Source: Bombyx mori | Lineage: Eukaryota; Arthropoda; Insecta; Lepidoptera; Bombycidae | NCBI RefSeq assembly: GCF_030269925.1 | Contig: NC_085124.1 | Span: forward strand, 15,562,001-15,626,000 | DNA: 64,000 nt | Reading direction: 5' to 3' | Part shown: positions 1-11,826 of the stretch, one piece after another | Position numbering within the stretch: position 1 is the first letter of the stretch | Layout of the letters: every line of letters begins with the position of its first letter | The notes under the pieces: model-generated | Seen by the model: the letters and a program-made list of their open reading frames with translations, nothing else | Database searches by the model: none | Told to the model about the DNA's origin: nothing | Program-made: the position numbers and the translations under genes

Positions 1-535
1 TGTATAAAGTTTGTGTGGTTCCTGTGTACAATGTAGAGAGTGCTGACTGCGGTCTTTGTGTCACGTAATAGGAGTGTCTGAGTCCTTTGTCCAGCTATAA
101 CTGGGTACCTCGTACTGTATAACCAACTTCGAAACTGTTTGGAATAGTTTTGTTCTATTGCAAAAATTATTTTGTTATTGCGTTGATTAGCTAAAACATT
201 ATACCGTTATGATTCATATTAATGAGCTCGTGCTTTAGTAAATCAATTGAGTTCTTCTTGATCGCAACTGATCTTATAACTGGCAGCTTCACTCATCACC
301 GCCGTCGAGTTCGTCTTTACTTCGTCGAACATCTGACATAGCGTACTGTCATTTCTAAGAGTTACTTATTTCCCTGTATCTAAAAAACAATCATGCTCTA
401 AAATCTGCTGTACTTCCTTGACATAATGTGTTTTTTATAAATGAGATTTTTGGGAGATACTTCTGAATATTTGCCCGAACGATCCCGTCAACCAGTAGAC
501 AAGAAGCTATTCTACCAAGAGTGCAAACGACTGAG
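1..535. other. Left-edge sequence, nothing identified
   Basis: AT-rich sequence upstream of the mariner coding remnant. I searched it for a partner of the mariner 3' terminal repeat and found none. No convincing ORF or other repeat is visible. Confidence 0.5.
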
Positions 536-1560
536 ATGAAATTTGACCTTACTAGGCTGCACTAAAAGTATCGGGAATGGAATGCTGAGTTTCAACGTGG
601 ACGTGTCAAGCTCAGTGATGATCCCCGTCAAGGTCGTCCAAAAACTGCAGTCACCCAAGAAAACGTTGATGCTGTGCGTAAGCTGATTGAGGAAGATTGA
701 CATGTGACATACCGCGAAATTCAGGCAACTTTAGACATTGGCATGAGTCAAATACAAATAATCTTGCATGAACAATTAGGTGTAAAAAAGTTGTTTTCCC
801 GATGGATACCGCATTCGCTCTGTGAAGAGCAAAAAGCGGCTCGCGTTACTTGGTGCGTCAGAACTCTCGAAAGATTCCACGCAGGATCCTCAAATGCTGT
901 ATACAACATTGTATCAGGTGACGAATCCTGGATATACGCGTACGAACCCGAAACAAAAAACCAGTCACGAGTTTGGGTGTTCGAAAATGAGTTAAAGCCA
1001 ACAAAAATTGTTCGTTCACGGAGTGTTGCAAAAAAAATGGTGGCCACGTTTGTCACCAAAACCGGCCATGTTACGACTATTCCTCTTGAGGGACAAAGAA
1101 CGGCTAATGCAGAATGGTATGCTAGCATTTGTTTGCCACAGGTCGTTTCTGAACTCCGTAAAGAGAACTGCAACCGCCGCATCATCCTCCATCACGACAA
1201 TGCGAGTTCTCACACCGCGCACAGAACAAAAGAGTTTTTAGAGCAAGAAAACATAGAATTATTAGACCATCCGCCGTACAGCCCCGACCTAAGCCCTAAT
1301 GATTTCTATACTTTTCCTAAAATAAAGAATAAATTGCGTGGACAGAGATTTTCATCACCTGAAGAAGCTGTGGACGCCTACAAAACGGCCATTTTGGAGA
1401 CCCCAACTTCCGAATGGAATGGTTGCTTCAATGATTGGTTCCATCGTATGGAAAAATGTGTCAAATTTCGCGGAGAATACTTCGAAAAGCAATAAATACA
1501 TTTTTAAATAGTAATGTTGTGTCACTTCGTTAATTCCCGAAATTTTCAGTGCCGCCCTCG
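536..1560 (+). mobile_element. mariner DNA transposon, 5' end missing
   Basis: The coding remnant is followed by a terminal sequence ending CAGTGCCGCCCTCG at 1547-1560, then TA at 1561-1562, as expected for the 3' end of a mariner inserted at TA. No matching inverted repeat is seen upstream, so the 5' end is deleted or too diverged; the start given is where homology fades. Tc1/mariner superfamily; subfamily not assigned. Confidence 0.75.
545..1495 (+). pseudogene. mariner transposase, disrupted
   Basis: This encodes a mariner-type DDD transposase, the enzyme that excises and reinserts the element at TA sites. All three catalytic acidic positions are visible: the first Asp in SGDESW, the second in HHDN, and the third in SPND. 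There are 34 residues between the second and third, so it is D34D. The segment from 704 to the stop at 1495 is open for 263 codons. Upstream the same frame continues as a mariner-like linker (EFQRGRVKLSDD, GRPK) but is cut by TGA at 698-700, probably from a CGA arginine codon, and by TAA near 560. Residues before about 550 are not recognisable. The intact C-terminal half and preserved triad suggest a fairly recent copy, but the two stops make it inactive. Confidence is high for family, low for the exact 5' limit. Confidence 0.85.
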
Positions 1561-1562
1561 TA

Positions 1563-2274
1563 GTATAGTTGTCAATGGGTGACAGTAATGGCTGAGAGCT
1601 AAGTTCTGGTGTCCCGTCGGCTAGTCAATTCATCCGTCTTCGGCGCTCCATGAATTCCTTTGGACACATATTACATTTTATTCTTAAATTATTTTGTTAT
1701 CGTATCCTTGAATTTTTTTTTTGTTACAACGTGTCTCTTATAGAACATTTAGAATTGGGCAATACTTTATTGCTTCATCAGTTACGGTTAGACTGTTACC
1801 ATTTGCGATCGTTTGAAGTACAATTTTAAACGTGCAATAGCAACAAAAGTTATTTTGATTCAAAATTAAATAAACTGTAAAGGCGCATCTACGTAAAGTC
1901 TCACGGTCAACCGTTTGATACATCGTCAGGTGTACGTGATCCAGCCGCCGTGTTATTTGCCGGCGCCGTCACCGGACCGGAGACGGGCCGCGGTGCGCGC
2001 TGACCTTTTTACGTCAATTATGTTTTATGAATCTTTATTTTTTCCGGATATGGGGTAGCAATTGAGACGGAATCCACTCCGATTCGTCCTGAGGCGCCAC
2101 GAATATCTTCGTTCTTTAAGAGCGCTCTGAGTTCATCACTAGGTTCATTCGGAGCTTCTAGTAAATACTTTTAGCTACTTCCTATGTATTTTTCCATTTA
2201 ATTTTGTCGAGTGTTGTTTAGAAGATAAACTGTTTTACCAATAATTACTCATTGTTTGTCTAAATTCGTGTCGT
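1563..2274. other. Intergenic, one GC-rich patch
   Basis: No gene seen. The stretch at about 1925-2010 is conspicuously CpG-rich (it includes GCCGGCGCCG) compared with its AT-rich surroundings. It carries no ORF and no repeat match elsewhere in the window. Confidence 0.4.
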
Positions 2275-2632
2275 GAAGTCATCGTGGCCTAAAGGATAAG
2301 ACGTCCGGTGTATTCGTATCTAGCGATGCACCGGTGTTCGAATCCCGCAGGCGGGTACCAAATTTTCTATTGAATTATGTACTTAACTAATGTTCACGAT
2401 TGACCTCCACGGTGAAGGAATAACATCGTGTAATAAAAATCAAACCCGCAAAATTATAATTTGCGTAATTACTAGTGGTAGGACCTCTTAAGAGCCCGCA
2501 CCACCGCCCTGCCTATTTCTGCCGTGAAGCAGTAATGCGTTTCGGTTGCGTTGTAGATGTCTATGGACTCCAGTAATCACTTAACACTAGGTGGGCTGTG
2601 AGATCGTCCCCCCATCTAAGCAATAAATACAA
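2275..2632 (+). repeat. Bm1 SINE, internally deleted
   Basis: The tRNA-like head is present, with A-box-like GTGGCCTAAAGGAT and B-box-like GTTCGAATCCC. The shared body and tail follow, ending at GCAATAAATACAAAA. About 80 bases between the GCGTTTCGG motif and the GTAGATGTCTATG motif are missing relative to the other copies. Confidence 0.85.
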
Positions 2633-3511
2633 AACTGCACTGCGTCAATGATCATGCATTTTGTGTGAGCAGATGTGGCGTTGCAATCAGCTACCATCAG
2701 GTCCTTCTACGGGCAAAAAACGGTAACGTAATCGCCACGTAGCTGCCTCGTAAGCGACTCGTAGCTACCCCGTAGCTGTCTCGTAGCGTACTGCTGAGGA
2801 GGAAGCCATTTTATTGTTTAATTATTATTTTTGCTTTATATTATGTATTGTTACTACATTTTTTGTTTTTTTTTCTTCTTCTTTTGGCAATAGCGTTTAC
2901 TTTTTGCCAATGACGTAAATTAAAAGATTGGGAAACTAACACGGGAAAGGATCAGATAAGTAGAAAGAGGTTTGAAACGGATAATCAAAATTTCATAAAT
3001 ATATTATTATATTATACACATATTTATTTATGAAAATAACAGTGTACTAGATAGATATTCATTTTATCTATATCAGTTCGTTTTAAAGACCATCTTTATA
3101 CTCACCTTAAAATTTTAGAATGAACTCCGTTCTACTCTTCAGAATATGTACATAAAGATCTTTAAATGTAATATTTATAATACGTAGGTGCGTATGATTA
3201 TAATGTTAGGCACTGTTATCTTTATTTTTATTGTTATGGTAGGAGGTAGGTAGTTTGCGGTAACCTCTTTATACGGTTTACCAAAAGCGTTTTAAGCTAA
3301 TAATCATAAAAGTACTGTAGTTGTTATTTACAAACACGCTTTGTATCTGTTTCGTTTGTATAGCGATGCCGACTTACCTAATATATTTTGCTGATTGAAG
3401 AACACCACAAATAGAACATCGTGTAGTAGAATGAAACTCATAATTCGTAATAAACCGATATGACTAGTATTTAGGCTTTAATTGTGAGTTAGTCTTATAT
3501 ATTTGTATTTT
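2633..3511. other. Intergenic with short CGTAGC-type repeats
   Basis: No gene seen. At about 2735-2790 the motif CGTAGC/CGTAAGC recurs five times at roughly 10-11 base spacing. The rest is AT-rich and unique. Confidence 0.4.
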
Positions 3512-3954
3512 GATGTCGTCGTGGTCTAAAAGATAAGACGTCCAGTGCATTCGTGTTGAAGCGATGCACCGGTGTTCGAATCCCGCAGGTGGGTACCAAT
3601 ATTTCTAATGAAATACGTACTCAACAAATGTTCACGATTGACTTCCACGGTGAAGGAATAACATCGTGTAATAAAAATCAAACTCGCATAATTATAATTT
3701 GCGTAATTACTGGTGGTAACACCTCTAGTGAGTCCGTACGAGTGGGTACCACAACCCCGCCTATTTCGGCCGAGAAGCAGTAATACGTTTCGGCTTCAAG
3801 GGTGGGGCAGCCGTACTAACTATACTGAGACCTTAGAACTTATATCTCAGGGTGCGTGGCGCATTTAGGTTGTAGATGTCTATGGGTTCCAGTAACCACT
3901 TAACACCAGGTGGGCTGTGAGCTCGTCCACCCATCTAAGCAATAAAAAAAAAAA
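3512..3954 (+). repeat. Bm1 SINE, full length
   Basis: A complete copy of about 443 bp: tRNA-derived head with B box GTTCGAATCCC, body with the TTCACGATTGACTTCCACGG motif, and tail ending AAGCAATAAAAAA. Several substitutions in the head (GGTCTAAAAGAT for GGCCTAAAGGAT) weaken the A box. Confidence 0.9.
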
Positions 3955-4101
3955 GATATATTTCTACGGCGCAATCATGTTTGTCTAAAGGGTTGGTTGA
4001 ACTGGTGGTGGAGCATCATGTGAGCTCACATGGCTTGTGTCACCATCTTATATTTTTAATCATGCATTCAGTTTGAAATTGAAGGTATGAATTATGGCTA
4101 T

Positions 4102-4207
4102 ACTTCTTGGCTCAAGGCGGTATTCGTGCTATGAGGTCTAAGAGCTCCAGTGATGAGTTAATGCATATATACAAGGTGTATCATGAGCACGTAACTCAAA
4201 CAAAAAA
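4102..4207 (+). repeat. Direct repeat A, copy 1
   Basis: About 106 bp, running from CTTCTTGGCTCAAGGCGG to AACTCAAACAAAAA. It recurs almost unchanged at 5000-5105. Its core (GGCTCCAGTGATGAGTTAA) loosely resembles the Bm1 tail, so it may be the end of an old retroposon family, but the assignment is not secure. Confidence 0.7.
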
Positions 4208-4868
4208 ATACGAAGAGTCAAAGTATGCGGCTGACCTATTTTTGAGTAGGCGAAAGGGAAAATTACAAAATTGAGAGTGACGCCACGCCATTTTTAATTT
4301 GTCCCCCAATTATTGCGAGGGGTCTGTCCTTCAATCATTTAAAAAATTTTTTTGACGTTTTTATTGAGAAAGTGTATTCGGTACATATTATGATAATAAG
4401 TAGTTTTCCCTACACTAGACAGAGCAAAACTTAAAATATGCCCGTTTACTACATGTAAGTGCGTCGGTATGTGTTATAGAAACATTTCACGAGCCGATCT
4501 CACCTAATGTTACTCTATACGATAATAATCCCTAATTGCCGTTACAAGAACCTAAATACAAAACAATGTTTCTCTTTAGATCTTTTTTGACTAAATTTGC
4601 AAAATGACTTTTGTTTATTGATATTGAAGTCTGTCCGACGCTTGTCTCATGGTAATTTTGTTTACGTTGTGAGTATCCTGAGTGCTCTGGGACGAATCAG
4701 ATGTACTCAGGACTTCGTCACTGATAGTCCACTCAATCTGGGGTCAAGGTCTTATTTAACCTGGATTATAAACAACAAGGATTAAAAAGGAAGGAATAAG
4801 AATTCTAAGGAATAATCTATGAATTGCACAAAATGAATTTGTAATAATAAAATAATTAATCAATACAG

Positions 4869-4942
4869 AAGTTTGATTTTATTTTTAGTTAAATGTTTAG
4901 ACTTGGTAGAGTTCGTAGTCAAATAAAACTTTTCTTTTAAAA
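4869..4942 (+). repeat. Direct repeat B, copy 1
   Basis: About 74 bp containing TTGATTTTAT, TTGGTAGAGTTCGTAGTC and AAATAAAA. A clear second copy lies at 5139-5213. It flanks repeat A copy 2 on its left. Confidence 0.65.
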
Positions 4943-4999
4943 ATTCTATATTGAAGATATGTATTATGAGTCTGTTGTTAAATAATACGGCCGAATTCC

Positions 5000-5105
5000 A
5001 CTTCTTGGCTCAAGGCGGTATTCGTGCTATGAGATCTAAGGGCTCCAGTGATGAGTTAATACATATATACAAGGTGTATCATAAGCACATAACTCAAACA
5101 AAAAC
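5000..5105 (+). repeat. Direct repeat A, copy 2
   Basis: The second copy of the 106-bp unit at 4102-4207, differing by only a few substitutions. It sits between the two B repeats, giving the order A1, B1, A2, B2. Confidence 0.7.
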
Positions 5106-5138
5106 AATTTTTTAATAATAAAGTAAGTGCTCAATTCT

Positions 5139-5213
5139 GAGATTTGATTTTATGTTTATTTAAATGTTTTGATTGGTAGAGTACGTAGTCAAATAAAATC
5201 TTATTTTAAAATT
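5139..5213 (+). repeat. Direct repeat B, copy 2
   Basis: The second copy of the unit at 4869-4942, including GAGTACGTAGTCAAATAAAA. The stretch from 5214 to 5881 holds no recognisable gene or repeat. Confidence 0.65.
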
Positions 5214-5881
5214 TTTCTTTACCATGACTTTATTAATGACATAAATAAAAACTTTACGAAAATGGGGCTGTCAACATGGAAACTAGACGTAGAAACCTCA
5301 ACTGCATTGTTAAGTAAAATAGAGATTTAATCTTAATTATACTTCATTCAGTCCAGAGACAGCTTTTGAAATTCCAGCAGTTTATGCAGTGTGCGCGTAT
5401 TATTCGTAACGATCATTTGAACGAGAACCATTCAACGCGCGATTTGATGTGGAACAAAACTTTTCTATTTCGTTTCTAAAAGAATCTTATATTTATTTAG
5501 TTAAAACGGTTTTAAAAACTCTATTTGTGTTACGTTGAAGAGTAAGCGAACTTAAATTGTATGCAAAGTAGCAGGCAAATCTTACGAGGCCTGATAGGTG
5601 AGATTGTCGGTGTTATCACGAAGATACTGAGCGGATTGGTCCTGGAATAACAAGTACGCCCAAACTGACCTCCGTCGTGAAGGAATGATATCGTGTCGAA
5701 GTATGAATGTTGTGACCTCACACGGGCTAGTCACACCGATTTGAGTATCTCTTGTGAGGGAATCATTTGCTGTGATGTGATGCCCTCTTGCTTTGCATCA
5801 AGAAGGGCGTGGACTTTTAGTTTTATGGGATCTCTGAGTAATCGCTCGACAACAGATGAATCCTGAATTTGTTTCCTCATA

Positions 5882-6101
5882 TTTTTTTTCTTGCTTAGAT
5901 GGGTGGACGAGCTCATAGCCCACCTGGTAGTAAGTGGTTACTGAAACCCATAGACATCTACAACGTAAATGCGCCACCCACCCTGAGATATAAGTTCTAA
6001 GGTCTCAAGTATAGTTACAACGGCTGCAGAAATGCTGCAGAAATAGGCAGGGTGGTGGTATCTACCCGTGCGGAGTCACAAGAGGTCCAACCACCAGTAA
6101 A
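5882..6101 (-). repeat. Bm1 SINE, 5'-truncated
   Basis: On the minus strand the T-rich tail is at 5882, then the shared tail and body as far as the ACTGGTGGT motif. The tRNA-like head is absent. The segment matching AACCGAAACGCATTACTGCTTC is replaced by a short duplicated AATGCTGCAG/AACGGCTGCAG. Confidence 0.8.
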
Positions 6102-6502
6102 TATTTTATTTAATTTAATTATTTCATTAGTTTAATGTACCAGTAATTTAAGCATCCTCTTATAAAAACATGAATAAACGCACATTGAAGCTTTAATAAA
6201 TTTACAGTATACCTTGTACTTTCTCGTTAAGGTTTAGATTAAGTTGGTACATAATAGCAGCACGAACAGTTCGCCTTAAGCCATCTTAGTTCCGCTGTGA
6301 AATAATGAAGGAGCCCAGACAAACCGTTTTCTTATAAATATAGAATGATATTGTTTTGAAATAAAAGGAAAAATATTCTTCGGAAGATTATTTTTAAAAT
6401 GTTTTACTGTGTCCTTGTATTGAGAGTACATCTTGGTTTAATCTACTGTATGATGATGATGTATGTATTTCGTTTTGTCCAATATGAGACATTCCTTTCT
6501 TT

Positions 6503-7021
6503 GTTTTTTTTTTTGTTGCTCATCTCAATCGAAATGAGTGGACGAGCTCACAGTCCACCTGGTGTTAAGTGGTTACTGGAGCCCATAGACCTCTACTACG
6601 TAAATGCGCCATAAACCTTGAGATATAAGTTCTAAGGTCTCAGTATAGTTACAACAGCTGCCCCACCCTTCAAACCGAAACGCATTACTGCTTCACGGCA
6701 GAAATAGGAAATAGTCGCGCGTAGCTTACCAGGAAAGCTCAATATCCACCCAGGGCTAAATTATAACTAGAATCCATTAAAATAATAAAAGGAGGTGACA
6801 TAACTTTGAACAGCATTAGCGGAGCCACATCTTGTTGCCATTTTTTTTTCTTTTCTTTTAGTTATCTACTTGTAATAATCTAAATCTGTGTGAATGGCAA
6901 TAAATTATAGTATTTATTATTTATTTATTACATAAGGACGAAGTCTCAATCCAATCTGGGTCAATCGGCAGTTTTCAAACCAATACGCCAACGGTTCAAT
7001 ACAACTTCTTAAATTTGATGC
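6503..7021 (-). repeat. Composite retroposon with Bm1-like tail, copy 1
   Basis: The 3' half (left side, minus strand) is Bm1-like from the T-run to TTTCTGCCGTGAAGCAG. It then switches to a non-Bm1 body of about 300 bp containing CTGGGTGGATATTGAGC, TCCTTATGTAATAA and ATTGAACCGTTGGC. The same chimera, with the same junction, is at 11827-12354 on the plus strand, so it is a dispersed family and not a local accident. Confidence 0.75.
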
Positions 7022-7046
7022 AAAAGCAGGGTAACCCACTCTAACC

Positions 7047-7343
7047 AGCACCATCTAGGCGGGCTCCGGATAGCCTGCCGACCGAGAGGGCTGGTGGTCG
7101 TGGCGCCGACGACCGCCAGTCCGGCGTCCCGAGGGGGAGGGTGATGGGAGAGATGTGCTCCGCACTAAACGCTTCACTTTCCCCCCTTTGCCTTTTCATG
7201 AGTTTTGTCTCATGCGAGGTTTGGACGTTGGTTGTTGAGAGACAGGAGGTTTTAGTCGGTTCGACTCCGACATGCCCCGCCCTTCATCCCCAGTGAAGGG
7301 CGGAAGTCCGGCGATTTCCTCCTGACAAAAAAAAAAAAAAAAA
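7047..7343 (+). mobile_element. GC-rich LINE 3' fragment with poly(A)
   Basis: A GC-rich segment ending in CCTCCTGAC plus 17 A (7327-7343), as in the 3' end of a non-LTR retrotransposon. It matches the inverted segment at 18664-18935. It abuts a truncated Bm1 on its right and the composite retroposon on its left. Family not assigned; no RT sequence is preserved. Confidence 0.65.
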
Positions 7344-7659
7344 GGTCTCAGTATAGCTACAACAGCTGCCCCACCCTTCAAACCGAAACGCATTACTGCT
7401 TCACGGCAGAATTAGGCGGGGCGGTGGTACCTACCCGTGCGGACTCACAAGAGGTCCTACCACCAGTAATTACGCAAATTATAATTTTGCGGGTTTGATG
7501 TTTATTACACGCTGTTATTCCTTCACCGTGGAAGTGAATCGTGAACATTTGTTAAGTACGTATTTCATTAGAAAACTTGGTACCCGCCTGCGGGATTCGA
7601 ACACCGTTGCATTAGATACGAATGCACCGGACGACTTATCCACGGCCACGACGACTTCA
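7344..7659 (-). repeat. Bm1 SINE, 3' tail missing
   Basis: The minus-strand copy keeps the tRNA-like head (right side, near GGCCACGACGACTTC at 7644-7658) and body but stops at GGTCTCAG. The missing tail is exactly where the neighbouring LINE poly(A) begins. Confidence 0.85.
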
Positions 7660-9254
7660 ACTCAAACTTCACTCCTAGAATTTGTACTCGCCCATCCACA
7701 GATTCTTCTGATTTCTAAATATATCTGCCATTCATTCATTATTAGTCAAATAAGTATCATCTGCCGAGGTCAGAAGTACGACAGGCGTTTGTAAAATGAG
7801 AACTTGCTCGCAAATTGAAGGAAAATTAAGTCGCAAGAATTTAACTTACGTCTAATATAATTGTTGAACGTTGATGTTTGATCTCCCACTACCGCTATCA
7901 CTACCACTTACCAACGCTTGCGACCACAGTAATAGTCCTGAGTAGGATCGGCGGAACAAGTCAAACGGGCTAGTTATTATAGTTTTCTTTAATTATCCTT
8001 CCATTTGATTTCTTCATCCTTCCGTTTAATTCTTTTTAACTCTTAATTAATCTCTAAAGAACAATGTGTAAACAAAAAGGAATGTCTAGCAGCGAGTGTC
8101 GCTCTCCTCCATTGTGCTGGTGGTTAGATAATCATAAACTAGTAACTAGTGATTATTCATAAACTAGCTAATCATTAAACTTCTGCTTTTAAGCTTCTGG
8201 ACAGTAAAGGCATCATTGGTAATCCTGGTCAACATCATAATGATGCCTTGATGGCGTTCTTGCATCAGTATGCAGTTAGTAATTAAAACCTTTTGAAATG
8301 TGAATAACGGCAATATTATGTCGGTTTGATATTCGATATATACCTACCAAAAATTGCTTGAAGTGAAGTCATATGGTGTCCAAATGATGACGGTGAGCAT
8401 AATAAATTGTATCTTTTAAAAATATAGTACATCTGATTTGGTTTTGAAATCCATTTTAGTATTTAAATTCTAATCAGGTTTTTCGCAACATTGAACACAC
8501 GTACGTCAGTTACGTGAGAAAATCTATGAAAAAATGCTAATAGGACACGTATAAGCAATATAGGGGCTGGGCGATGTAACAAAACACGCGTATTGGCTCA
8601 CGTAGCGGGTCTTGTGGTTGCTTCGACCCAACTTAGTGATGTGGCGTGCTGACAAAGCGAGTCCATGACGGGTATCTGAAAATGAGTCGGACAAAACACA
8701 TGGAGTCGGTTCATTCTACAATCTACATTGTGGCTTTACGATTCTATTAGTATTTTTGTCAATTTCCATTCATAAAGTATTCTCATCTTCTTTTTCAACA
8801 TCTTTTCAGTTGCCGACGTCAGGGACCAGAGAGTTGATGTCATCTTACCCAAGAAGGTTTGATTTTGTCAATGAATAGTATAGATAACAGGCTATAATAA
8901 TATATAATGTGCCGATTGCTATTTAATTAGGGCTGGAATAAAAAGTTGTACCGAGTTTTAAAACTGAGACGAACAATAGAGAATATAAGAACGAATGCTT
9001 AGCTTCCGACGATAAACTAAAGCCTGGTGTAGCTGAAGGTATGTAGAAGATAGCACTAGTGAACTATCTAGTGATAGTCCTCCATAATTTACTTTCTCCT
9101 TAAATACATTCATTCATTCATTCATTCCTGGGCGTGTTCTAGCTGTTGCTGTAGAGAATCATTCGTGCGTTGAGGCCTTGAGGGTAGAATAGCATTAGAC
9201 ATCTGGATCTCAAATCCAAATTTTTAGCAGTTTTTATGTTACCATGATAAGTCG
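7660..9254. other. Unique AT-rich sequence, nothing identified
   Basis: No coding potential that I would defend. A short ATTC tandem lies at about 9106-9127. Confidence 0.4.
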
Positions 9255-9695
9255 TAAGTCGTCGTGGCCTAAAGGATAAAACGTCCGAATCGTCGAGGAA
9301 CCGAAGATGTCCGGTGTTCGAATCCCGCAGGCGGGTACCAATTTTTCCAATGAAATACGTACTCAACAAATGTTCACGATTGACTTCCACGGTGAAGGAA
9401 TAATATCGTGTAATAAAAATCAAACCCGCAAAATTATAATTTGCGTAATTACTGGTGGTAGGACCTCTTGTGAGTCTGCACGGGTAGGTACCACTGCCTT
9501 ACCTGTTTCTGCCGTGAAGCAGTAATGCGTTTCGGTCTGAAGGGTAGGGCAGCCGTTATAACTGTACTGAGATCTTAAAACTTATATCTCAAGGTGGGTG
9601 GCGCATTTACGGGTCCATTAGTCTATGGGCTCCATTAACCACTTAACACCAGGTGTGCTGTGAGCTCGTCCACCCATCTAAGCAATAAAAAAAAA
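9255..9695 (+). repeat. Bm1 SINE, near full length
   Basis: Starts at GTCGTCGTGGCCTAAAGGAT and ends at the A-rich tail AGCAATAAAAAAAAA. The region between the A and B boxes is altered (GAATCGTCGAGGAACCGAAG in place of the usual ATTCGTATCTAGCGATGCAC). Confidence 0.9.
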
Positions 9696-10321
9696 TATTC
9701 TCATCGGATCTGGCAACAACTTACCACGATACAAAGATTGATGACCAAGATTCCTCAAGTTGAAGACAGAGCTATATAGTGATGATTAGATGAGCTATTG
9801 AGTAAGAACAGAACAGATTAGAGATACTATTTATTTTGCACGTTATCAATATCATTCCATTAGGTGAAGTGTTCTCTGTTCAATGCTGCAAAGAGAACTT
9901 CAATCAGACTGACTCGCAACGAGTCAACGAGTCCGAGTCACGTCCCTAGTGCGAACTCGTATATTCGTGCGGCCGTTTGATCGATTCTGCCTATTTTTCG
10001 AATGAGTCTCGCTCGTTAGTGAGGTTGACTTATTTCATTTTTAAAAATTGTTTCATTTATCAACGTAAATGATCGGGTATTTTATTTTTCTTTGTGTTAT
10101 TAATGAATGTTTACGCATTATTTTGTATCTTACTGAATGGTTGTTGTTTTTTAAGAATAAAGGAGTCACTTAATACAATATACGAAAATTCTTTATTTTC
10201 AAAAGCGAGTCAAAACAATACATTGATTGGAGTCTCTTCTTAAGCGTGCAAGCCTGTACTAGGAGACTCCGCTCTTCCATAAAAGCACTTTATATACCAC
10301 AATACTACCAATTATACATAA

Positions 10322-10324
<3 letters not shown>
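9696..10324. other. Unique sequence, nothing identified
   Basis: AT-rich and non-coding. A cluster of GACTC/GAGTC motifs lies at 9909-9947, without clear meaning. Confidence 0.35.
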
Positions 10325-10356
<32 letters not shown>

Positions 10357-10376
10357 ATGTATGCGTGTGTGTGTGT
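10325..10376 (+). repeat. (GT)n microsatellite
   Basis: GT repeats at 10325-10355, then a CATGTATGC interruption and further GT units to 10376. Confidence 0.95.
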
Positions 10377-10966
10377 TAATTTAAAAATAAACATTAAAAG
10401 TTCTCTAAATTTTTTGTTTTTTTTTTAAATGATTCCGTCATCTCGTTGCAACTCTTTGTGATAGTTCGCAGTGCGTTTCAGATGTCACGTTTTTATTACA
10501 TTTTTGCGATTCTAGATTAAGTTTCCATGCTCAGTGACTTCACAATACGATTTAGAAGCTCCACACGAATATTCCCATTTAAGCGTATTATACAAGTAAA
10601 CGTTTTACAAAATGCGTTTTCGGTATCGGAGCAGTCATTAATCAAATACTAACGATTCTAGGCGCCGCCTCCACCTGACACGTCGATCACAAACGTTTCA
10701 CTGCGCCACTCCATCACTACATCAACAGGAATGCGTTAAAGGGACTCCGGTTGTTAGACGAGGTCATTACGATTACAGCCAATAGCCATGAATCTGCTTC
10801 AAAGCGTTGATGATTTAGGTTTCATTAATACGCTTTTATTAGCTTCAGACGTATGTATGTATGTTTGTATGGGAATCTTTGAACATGATTTTAACCCCCT
10901 TCAAAACGTCGGATTACCTCGATGACAATACAGTATTAAAAAAAATTGAAACTCAACTAAAAATGA

Positions 10967-11079
10967 AAAATAAATAATAGTTTAAAAAAACTAACAAAAT
11001 ACACTTTATTTTTTATTTTTTTTTTGGATTTTCTAAAAAAGCATACTTTGTTAGTTTTTTTAAAACTATTATTTATTTT
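10967..11079. repeat. Inverted repeat (hairpin)
   Basis: The arms at 10967-11000 and 11045-11079 are nearly perfect reverse complements (core AATAATAGTTT and AAACTATTATT, plus AACTAACAAA and TTTGTTAG). They are separated by about 44 bases of T-rich loop. No TA or TTAA duplication was recognised at the ends. Confidence 0.8.
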
Positions 11080-11826
11080 ATACCCCCAAGACGCTGCGCC
11101 GAGAATGCAGTTTAACAGCTCAGAAAAAGATTCACTGCCAAGATCATCCCCTTGTTTCTGTTTTCGGTACAGCTGATAAGATACGTCATGAGCCTAGGGG
11201 TAGCTGCTACCGCTCTATGTCGCCACGAAGCGGTCAAGCGTTCTGGTTTGATTGGCTTCACATACCCGTTGTTCTCCACTGAGTAGTCGACCTGGCGCTC
11301 CAGCTTGTGATTTGTTCGTGCTCTGTAATTTTAACTAAGCTAATTTCCTAACATCGAGCGGGTTAGCTCATTTACTTATCCACGCTATAAGATGTTTTGT
11401 AACTGTTGAAGTTTTCTGACGTCACGTATGGCATCCCTTATGTCACGTATGGGGCCATAAATGACATGCAAGTAGCATTTGGGACGATTGTAGGATTTCG
11501 TTTTATTGATTCAAGTTTTTTAACTTTAATTCTTCCATTAAGTGAATACAAATAACAACCTTATTTTTTTAATATAGCGTTTATTATTATAATTTAGTGA
11601 CGTGTCACTGCTTGTCCCTATTGCATGATCGCTGCGATACTACCTACATTCATAGATGAAAAAGTATATAGAAAAACAGTAAAGTTCAAATTGAAGAATT
11701 AATAGAAATGGGTACTTATATAAAACACGATTGATGCAGCACGGATTTGATGTTTAGAAAATCTGAAAATGCATTAGTATTTTTATTTATTGCCAAAAAA
11801 GGCAGATAGCTGTATGGCTTATTTGG
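11080..11826. other. Unique sequence, nothing identified
   Basis: No convincing ORF, repeat or RNA gene. Confidence 0.35.

Noticed and set aside
748..1185. 145-codon ORF on the minus strand
   Set aside because: Antisense shadow of the mariner transposase frame.
2281..2360. Possible tRNA gene (A- and B-box sequence)
   Set aside because: It is the tRNA-like head of a Bm1 SINE; the same head recurs in many copies and continues into the SINE body.
7495..7794. 99-codon ORF
   Set aside because: Most of it is Bm1 sequence read through by chance; the same peptide pattern (SFTVEVNREHLLSTYFIRK) recurs wherever the SINE is open.
10246..10428. ORF with Val-Cys repeats
   Set aside because: Translation of the GT microsatellite.
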